Source: Zavarzinia aquatilis
GTDB taxonomy: Bacteria > Pseudomonadota > Alphaproteobacteria > Zavarziniales > Zavarziniaceae
NCBI RefSeq assembly: GCF_003173035.1
Contig: NZ_QGLE01000011.1
Span: 94,310 to 158,309 of the forward strand
Reading direction: 5' to 3'
DNA length: 64,000 nucleotides
Positions 59,235 through 64,000 of this stretch are shown here, one piece after another. The notes beneath the pieces are model-generated. The model did no database searches. It was not told the DNA's origin and worked only from the letters and a program-made list of their open reading frames with translations. Made by a program: the position numbers and the translations under genes. Numbering within the stretch: the stretch's first letter is position 1; every line of letters starts with the position of its first letter.

Positions 59235-59465
59235 ATGCCCATCATCGAAATGCACCTGCTCGAAGGCCGCACGAGCGAACAGAAGCAGCGGGCCGCGACC
59301 GCGATCACCGAGGCGGTGATCGGCGCCCTCGGCGTGCGGCCCGAAGCCGTCCGCATCCTGATCACCGAACATCACGCCGACGAATTCTATGTCGCCGGCG
59401 CCCCGCGCAAATCCGCGCAGGAAACGACCGCCCTGAACGGCTCGGCCAAGGAAATCCCGGCATGA
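59235..59465 (+). CDS. dmpI: 4-oxalocrotonate tautomerase (DmpI/XylH)
   Basis: 76 residues. After removal of Met the protein starts with the catalytic Pro1; R11, R39 and F50, the other active-site residues known for 4-OT, are all at their standard numbers. It converts 2-hydroxymuconate to 2-oxo-3-hexenedioate. The C-terminus is longer than the 62-residue 4-OT core by about 13 residues. Confidence 0.95.
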   Translation: MPIIEMHLLEGRTSEQKQRAATAITEAVIGALGVRPEAVRILITEHHADEFYVAGAPRKSAQETTALNGSAKEIPA

Positions 59466-60394
59466 AGAAGATCCGCTGTGCCCTGATCGGCTCCGGCAAC
59501 ATCGGCACCGACCTCATCTACAAGATCCAGCGGAGCCCGGTGCTCGAGCCGGTGTGGATGGTGGGCATCGACCCGCAATCCGAAGGCCTCGCCCGGGCCC
59601 GCGACATGGGCCTGAAGGTGACGGCCGAAGGCGTCGACGGCCTGCTGCCCCATGTCGTCGAGGACAATATCCAGATCGCCTTCGACGCGACCTCGGCCTA
59701 TGTCCATGCCGAGAACAGCCGCAAGCTGAACGAACTCGGCGTCCTGATGATCGACCTGACGCCGGCCGCCATCGGCCCCCTGTGCGTGCCGCCGGTCAAC
59801 CTGAAGAGTTACACCGACAAGAAGGTCATGAACGTCAACATGATCTCCTGCGCCGGTCAGGCGACCATTCCCATCGTCAACGCCGTCTCGCGCGTGCAGG
59901 GCGTGCGCTATGCCGAGATCGTCGCCAGCCTCGCCTCGAAGTCGATCGGGCCGGGCACCCGCGCCAACCTCGACGAATTCACCTATACGACCTCGAACGC
60001 GGTCGAGAAGGTGGGCGGCGCCCGCCAGGGCAAGGCCCTCGCCATCATCAACCCGGCCGAGCCGCCGATGATCATGCGCAACACGATCTATTGCCTGACC
60101 GACGACGAACCGGACCAGGCCGCCATCACCCGCTCGGTGCTGCAGATGATCGGCGAAGTGCAGAAATACGTTCCCGGTTACCGGCTGGTGAACGGTCCCG
60201 CCTTCGAGGGGGACAAGGTCTCGGTCTTCATGGAGGTGAAGGGGCTCGGCGATTATCTGCCGACCTACGCCGGCAACCTCGACATCATGACCGCGGCCGC
60301 CACCCGCACCGCCGAGATGTTCGCCGAAGAGATCATCGCCGGCACCCTGAAACTGGAACCCACCAGATCCCTCGCCACGGAGGCCGCCCAATGA
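59462..60394 (+). CDS. dmpF: Acetaldehyde dehydrogenase (acylating) DmpF
   Basis: 310 residues, close to DmpF (312). NAD motif IGSGNIGTD is near residue 9 and the catalytic cysteine is C130 (NMISCAGQ). It turns acetaldehyde channelled from DmpG into acetyl-CoA. Overlaps at both ends (ATGA) with dmpI and dmpG support a bifunctional complex with DmpG. Confidence 0.96.
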   Translation: MKKIRCALIGSGNIGTDLIYKIQRSPVLEPVWMVGIDPQSEGLARARDMGLKVTAEGVDGLLPHVVEDNIQIAFDATSAYVHAENSRKLNELGVLMIDLTPAAIGPLCVPPVNLKSYTDKKVMNVNMISCAGQATIPIVNAVSRVQGVRYAEIVASLASKSIGPGTRANLDEFTYTTSNAVEKVGGARQGKALAIINPAEPPMIMRNTIYCLTDDEPDQAAITRSVLQMIGEVQKYVPGYRLVNGPAFEGDKVSVFMEVKGLGDYLPTYAGNLDIMTAAATRTAEMFAEEIIAGTLKLEPTRSLATEAAQ

Positions 60395-61449
60395 CCGATA
60401 CAATGAAGGGCCGCAAGGTCGCCCTCCACGACATGTGCCTGCGCGACGGGATGCACGCCAAGCGCGAGCAGATCAGCGTCGAGCAGATGGTGAAACTGGC
60501 GACGGCGCTCGACGATGCCGGCATTCCCTATATCCAGGTGACCCATGGCGCCGGTCTCGGCGGCAATTCGGTCCAGCACGGCTTCGCCATCGCCAGCAAC
60601 GAAGCCTATATTTCCGCCGTCGCGCAGAAGATGACGCAGGCCAAGGTCTCGGTCCTGCTGATCCCCGGCCTCGGCACGATGCGCGAGCTGCAGTCGGCCT
60701 ATGACGCGGGCGCGCGCAGCGTCCACGTCGCCACCCATTGCACCGAGGCGAATACCTCGCCCCAGCACATCGCCTATGCCCGCAAGCTGGGCATGGACAC
60801 CTCCGGCTTCCTGATGATGGCCCATCTGAACGATCCCGCCGGCATCGCCGAACAGGGCAAGCTGATGGAATCCTATGGCGCCCATACAGTCTATGTCACC
60901 GATTCCGCCGGCTTCATGCTGCCGGAAGATGTAACGGCCCGCATTTCGGCGCTGCGCGCGGTGCTGAAGCCCGAGACTGAGATCGGCTTCCACGGCCACC
61001 ACAACCTCGGCATGGGCATCGCCAATTCGATCGCCGCGATCGCCGCGGGCGCCAGCCGGATCGACGGCTCGGTCGCCGGCCTCGGCGCCGGGGCCGGCAA
61101 CACGCCACTCGAAGTCTTCGCCGCGGTCTGCGACCGCATGGGGATCGAGACCGGCGTCGACCTGTTCAAGCTGATGGATGTCGCCGAGGATATCGTGCTG
61201 CCGATGATGGACCATCTCGTCCGCGTCGACCGGGAGTCGCTGACCCTCGGCTATGCCGGGGTCTATTCGACCTTCCTGCTCCACGCCAAGAAGGCGGCGA
61301 AGAGCTTCGGCGTGCCGGCGCGCGACATCCTGATCGAGCTCGGCCGCAAGAAGATGATCGGCGGCCAGGAGGACATGATCCAGGACACGGCCATGACCAT
61401 GGCCAAGGATCGCGGCCTCCTGCGCGAGCCGACCCTGACCGAAGCCTGA
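60391..61449 (+). CDS. dmpG: 4-hydroxy-2-oxovalerate aldolase DmpG
   Basis: 352 residues from the ATG at 60391, which overlaps the dmpF stop. Metal and catalytic residues are in [20 protein letters not shown] and [11 protein letters not shown] (metal-binding HxH). The C-terminal DmpG communication domain is present. It splits 4-hydroxy-2-oxovalerate into pyruvate and acetaldehyde. Confidence 0.96.
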   Translation: MTDTMKGRKVALHDMCLRDGMHAKREQISVEQMVKLATALDDAGIPYIQVTHGAGLGGNSVQHGFAIASNEAYISAVAQKMTQAKVSVLLIPGLGTMRELQSAYDAGARSVHVATHCTEANTSPQHIAYARKLGMDTSGFLMMAHLNDPAGIAEQGKLMESYGAHTVYVTDSAGFMLPEDVTARISALRAVLKPETEIGFHGHHNLGMGIANSIAAIAAGASRIDGSVAGLGAGAGNTPLEVFAAVCDRMGIETGVDLFKLMDVAEDIVLPMMDHLVRVDRESLTLGYAGVYSTFLLHAKKAAKSFGVPARDILIELGRKKMIGGQEDMIQDTAMTMAKDRGLLREPTLTEA

Positions 61450-61453
61450 GACG

Positions 61454-62203
61454 ATGTCGGGTACCGCCGTTGTCGTCGGCGCCTCGGGGGCCTTCGGCGG
61501 CGCCATCGTCGCCCGGCTGATCGCGGCCGGGCTGACGGTGGTCGCCGTCGCCCGCAGCCTGCGCGGGCTGGAGACGCTGATCGGGAATCATCCCGGCGTC
61601 ATCCCCTGTACCGCCGACATCGGCGATGACGAGGCGATTCCCCGCATCGCGGCGGCCCTGCCGCCGGGGCCGGTGCGGATCGCCGTCCACGGCCCCGGCC
61701 TGTCGTCGCCGGGCAGCGTGACCACGGTCGCCACGGACGCCCTCGCGCAGGCGGTGAACCTGAAGGCGGGCGGGTTCCTGCGCCTTGCCCGCGCCGTCGA
61801 CGGCCGGCTGGAGGCGGGCTCGCGCCTCGTCGCCATCGCCGGCCATTACGGGCTGGAGCCGACGGCCTATGCGGCCGCGCCCGGTGTCGCCAATGCCGCG
61901 CTGATCGCCCTCTCCCGCCAGATCAGCCTCGCGCTCGGTGCGCGCGGCATCACGGCCCATGCCATCGCGCCCGGCCCCGCCGATACCGACCGTCTGCGCC
62001 GCATCGCCGAGGCCGAGGCGGTGCGTCAGGGCACGACGGCGGAAACGATCCTCGACAACATGCGGGCGGAGTCTTCGACCGGGGTCTTCACCAACCCCGA
62101 AGATGTCGCCTGGGCTGTCGCCCTGCTGCTCGCGCCGGAAGCGGCGGCGATGACCGGCAGCACCCTGATGCTCGACGCGGGACGGAGGCGCGGCCTGCCC
62201 TGA
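61454..62203 (+). CDS. SDR family protein with incomplete catalytic site
   Basis: 249 residues, 4 bases after dmpG. The Rossmann start VVVGASGAFGGAIVARL is normal, and the C-terminal GSTLMLDAGRR is typical of SDRs. Where YxxxK is expected the sequence is AYAAAPGVANAAL, with Tyr but no Lys, and NxxS-type residues are weak. Classical dehydrogenase chemistry is doubtful. It is inside the lower operon, where no such gene is normally found. Confidence 0.8.
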   Translation: MSGTAVVVGASGAFGGAIVARLIAAGLTVVAVARSLRGLETLIGNHPGVIPCTADIGDDEAIPRIAAALPPGPVRIAVHGPGLSSPGSVTTVATDALAQAVNLKAGGFLRLARAVDGRLEAGSRLVAIAGHYGLEPTAYAAAPGVANAALIALSRQISLALGARGITAHAIAPGPADTDRLRRIAEAEAVRQGTTAETILDNMRAESSTGVFTNPEDVAWAVALLLAPEAAAMTGSTLMLDAGRRRGLP

Positions 62204-62252
62204 TTACAGTCCGGCACCAACGATAACGAACAACCGTCGGGAGGCGGAAACC

Positions 62253-62675
62253 ATGCCGATCATTCATTTCCATCTCGCCGAAGGCACGTCCAGCGCCGCG
62301 CAGGAACGCCGCCTGCTGATCGCGGCGTCCAGGCTCTATGCCGAGGTCCTGCAATGTCCCATGGACCGGGTGCGCGCCTTCGTCGTGCCCTATGAGCGCG
62401 CGCGCTGCGCCGTCGCGGGTGTCATGCTGGACGAGGGCGGCTTGAGCGCGCCCTATTTCGAATTCCTGGTGCTGGAGGGGCGCCCGCTCGAGACGCGGCA
62501 GCGCCTGCTGACCGGCTTTACCGATCTGGTCGCCGATCTCCTCGGGGTCGAGAAGGCTCTGATCCGCGGCCACTGCAAGCGGGTCCAGCCCGAGGAATGG
62601 TGCATCGGCGGCCGCATGGCGCAGGAGCTGCGCAAGGCCGACATCGAAGCCTTCACCCGGCGTGACATCGCATGA
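62253..62675 (+). CDS. Tandem tautomerase-superfamily protein
   Basis: 140 residues that align as two 4-OT-like halves. The first begins with MPIIHFHLAEGT, so Pro1 is exposed after Met removal, but the catalytic Arg11 is Thr. The second, SAPYFEFLVLEGRPLETRQRL, keeps the arginine but has its proline internal. This resembles fused tautomerases such as CHMI or MSAD. GGGAGGCGG precedes the start. It may isomerise a ring-cleavage product different from the 4-OT substrate. Confidence 0.8.
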   Translation: MPIIHFHLAEGTSSAAQERRLLIAASRLYAEVLQCPMDRVRAFVVPYERARCAVAGVMLDEGGLSAPYFEFLVLEGRPLETRQRLLTGFTDLVADLLGVEKALIRGHCKRVQPEEWCIGGRMAQELRKADIEAFTRRDIA

Positions 62676-62980
62676 CCCGGCATCGCGTCACCATCGACGA
62701 AACCGGTGAAGCCTTCACCTGCGATTCCCGTCAGTCGGTGCTGGACGGCATGGTCCGCCTCGGCCGCAAGGGCATTCCGGCCGGCTGCCGGGGCGGCGGC
62801 TGCGGCGTGTGCAAGATCGAAGTGGTCGAGGGAACTTATACCCCCGAAGTGATGAGCCGCGCCCATGTGACTGAGGAGGACCAGCGCCGCGGCCGGGTCC
62901 TGGCCTGCCGCATCCGCCCCGAGGGCGATCTGACCGTCCGCGTCATCGGCAAGATGACCAAGGCCTGGACGCCCCGCTGA
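62672..62980 (+). CDS. dmpQ: [2Fe-2S] ferredoxin of the XylT/DmpQ type
   Basis: 102 residues. Cluster ligands are in CRGGGCGVC plus a later LAC (position about 76). The plant-type fold and length match XylT/DmpQ, which re-reduces the iron of catechol 2,3-dioxygenase after inactivation. It overlaps the tautomerase stop by ATGA and lies 16 kb from the dioxygenase gene, so the two are in separate operons here. Confidence 0.88.
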   Translation: MTRHRVTIDETGEAFTCDSRQSVLDGMVRLGRKGIPAGCRGGGCGVCKIEVVEGTYTPEVMSRAHVTEEDQRRGRVLACRIRPEGDLTVRVIGKMTKAWTPR

Positions 62981-62988
62981 AACAGGAG

Positions 62989-63021
62989 ATCCCCACCGCC
63001 GGTGCTTCCGGCGGTGGGGAT
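62989..63021. terminator. Strong hairpin terminator after the lower operon
   Basis: A perfect 14-bp stem (ATCCCCACCGCCGG with its complement) around a 5-base loop follows the dmpQ stop by 8 bases. It ends 16 bases before the convergent VOC gene stop. There is no T tract, so it is assigned by stem strength and place. Confidence 0.6.
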
Positions 63022-63037
63022 GCTGCGCGAAGATGTA

Positions 63038-63418
63038 TCAGGGCTTGAAGCAATAGGCGGCAAGCTTGTTGCCGTCGGGATCGCGGACATAGGCGGCATA
63101 GGCGTTGGGGGCGATCCCGCGCGGGCCGGGCAATCCCTCGTCCTGGCCGCCATGAGCCAGCGCGGAGGCATGGAAGGCATTGATCGCCACCCGGCTGGGC
63201 GAGACGAAACTGATGGTGCCGCCGTTGGCATAGGTCGCCGGCAGGCCGTTGCCGGGCTTCAACACGAAGAAGGCCGGGCCGTCCTCGCCCCAGATCGAGC
63301 CGTTGTCGCCGAGATCGGCGATCCGCTTGTAACCAAGCTTGCCGAGAACGTCGTCATAGAACACGCGAGCGCGCGCGAGGTCGTTGGTGCCAACGCAGAC
63401 GTGGGTGAAGATGCTCAT
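63038..63418 (-). CDS. VOC family protein (glyoxalase/bleomycin-resistance fold)
   Basis: 126 residues from the ATG at 63418. The fold is suggested by IFTHVCVGTNDLARARVFYDDVLG and YVRDPDGNKLAAYCFKP, the paired beta-alpha-beta motifs of the VOC superfamily. Such genes are often beside class III alcohol dehydrogenase, as here, and may act on glutathione adducts or small aldehydes. The specific reaction is unknown. Confidence 0.85.
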   Translation of the reverse strand: MSIFTHVCVGTNDLARARVFYDDVLGKLGYKRIADLGDNGSIWGEDGPAFFVLKPGNGLPATYANGGTISFVSPSRVAINAFHASALAHGGQDEGLPGPRGIAPNAYAAYVRDPDGNKLAAYCFKP

Positions 63419-63453
63419 GGATTCCTCCCAGGTATTATTGTGGTTACACACGC

Positions 63454-64000
63454 TCAGAAAGTGATGACGGCGCGGATGGACTTGCCGTGATGCATGAGGT
63501 CGAAAGCCTCGTTGATCTGTTCGAGGGGCAGGACATGGGTGATCATCGGGTCGATCTCGATCTTCTTGTCCATGTACCAGTCGACGATCTTCGGCACATC
63601 GGTGCGGCCACGCGCGCCGCCGAAGGCCGTACCGCGCCACACCCGCCCGGTCACCAGCTGAAAGGGACGGGTGGAGATTTCCTGGCCCGCCGCGGCGACG
63701 CCGATCACGATGCTCTCGCCCCAGCCCTTGTGCGCGCATTCCAAAGCCTGGCGCATCACCGTGGTGTTGCCCGTGCAGTCGAAGGAATAGTCGGCCCCGC
63801 CCCTGGTCAGTTCGACCAGATGGGCGACGATATCGCCCGAGACCTTCTTCGGGTTGACGAAATGGGTCATGCCGAAACGCCGGCCCCACTCTTCCTTGTC
63901 GTCGTTCAGGTCGACGCCGACGATCATGTTGGCCCCGACCATGCGCAGGCCCTGGATGACGTTGAGGCCGATGCCGCCCAGCCCGAAGACGACGGCATTG
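63454..64000 (-). CDS. Class III alcohol dehydrogenase / S-(hydroxymethyl)glutathione dehydrogenase (3' part)
   Basis: The C-terminal 181 codons are present; the gene continues past 64000. NAD motif FGLGGIGLNVIQGLR is just inside the edge, then VGVDLNDDKEEWGRRFGMTHFVNPKK. YSFDCTGNTTVMRQALECAHKGWGESIVIGVA and FQLVTGRVWRGTAFGGARGR are diagnostic of the AdhC/FrmA class. It oxidises the formaldehyde-glutathione adduct, and possibly detoxifies aldehydes formed in the pathways of this window. Confidence 0.9.
   Translation of the reverse strand, partial: NAVVFGLGGIGLNVIQGLRMVGANMIVGVDLNDDKEEWGRRFGMTHFVNPKKVSGDIVAHLVELTRGGADYSFDCTGNTTVMRQALECAHKGWGESIVIGVAAAGQEISTRPFQLVTGRVWRGTAFGGARGRTDVPKIVDWYMDKKIEIDPMITHVLPLEQINEAFDLMHHGKSIRAVITF

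Noticed and set aside
1..64000. CRISPR arrays, insertion sequences, integrase genes, tRNA or rRNA genes
   Set aside because: I saw no regularly spaced direct repeats, transposase or integrase motifs, or tRNA cloverleaf sequences, so the island carries no visible mobility marker in this window.

Overview
The window is gene-dense, GC-rich DNA with strong purine-rich ribosome sites and many ATGA overlaps. It carries no rRNA, tRNA, insertion sequence, phage gene or CRISPR array that I can see. Gene content (DmpR-type sigma-54 regulation, Aco-type dehydrogenase, DUF1302/DUF1329/RND cluster, class III alcohol dehydrogenase) and codon use suggest an alphaproteobacterium, perhaps Rhodospirillales-like. 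That placement is an inference, not a match. The region is a catabolic island for aromatic and probably nitrogen-containing compounds.

Layout. (1) 1-1821 (+): FAD/NAD(P)-binding oxidoreductase and a RidA protein. (2) 12462-1880 (-): GlxA-type regulator, then a polyamine/opine-type ABC importer, a phytanoyl-CoA-dioxygenase-family enzyme, an acetoin-dehydrogenase-like E1alpha/E1beta/E2-hydrolase set and an aldehyde dehydrogenase; the importer and enzymes look like one import-and-oxidise operon. (3) 12557-16120: class IV aminotransferase, cytochrome P450 with its own rubredoxin, and a dienoyl-CoA-reductase-type SDR. (4) 16130-18775: large MalT-like LuxR regulator. (5) 30957-19015 (-): SRPBCC protein, NMT1/Ssu-type ABC importer, a complete toluene-4-monooxygenase-type six-gene set in the order tmoABCDEF, then a protein of three fused RidA domains, a PuuE-like polysaccharide deacetylase, a small MCGLC protein, a CobW GTPase and an XRE-cupin regulator. 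An M20 amidohydrolase is divergent at 31087. This is the best candidate for an undescribed catabolic system. (6) 32468-40618 (+): outer-membrane MetA-like protein, formamidase-family enzyme, Rieske oxygenase alpha subunit, an unknown protein, an NTF2-fold protein, a StyA/StyB-type flavin monooxygenase pair, an SDR, a Rieske ferredoxin and a ferredoxin reductase. (7) 46177-40652 (-): catechol 2,3-dioxygenase followed by phenol hydroxylase dmpKLMNOP, preceded by a clear sigma-54 -24/-12 promoter. (8) 53120-46412 (-): DUF1302, DUF1329, Ycf48-like and RND proteins, an envelope transport cluster. (9) 53317-55904: LysR regulator and a DmpR/XylR-type sigma-54 activator. (10) 56153-62980 (+): meta-cleavage lower operon dmpC-E-H-I-F-G, an SDR, a tandem tautomerase and a DmpQ/XylT ferredoxin. 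(11) 63038-64000 (-): VOC protein and the 3' part of a class III alcohol dehydrogenase.

How it works together. Three different ring or alkene oxygenation systems (Tmo-type diiron, Dmp-type diiron, StyAB flavin), a Rieske oxygenase with its own electron chain and a P450 surround one catechol meta pathway. Catechol is cleaved by the 2,3-dioxygenase. Its product goes through the dehydrogenase branch only, because no DmpD hydrolase is present, to pyruvate and acetyl-CoA. Two regulatory layers are visible. A sigma-54 activator fits the phenol hydroxylase promoter. A LysR protein has an identical dyad (ATACC-N5-GGTAT) at its own promoter region and at classic -65 spacing before dmpC.
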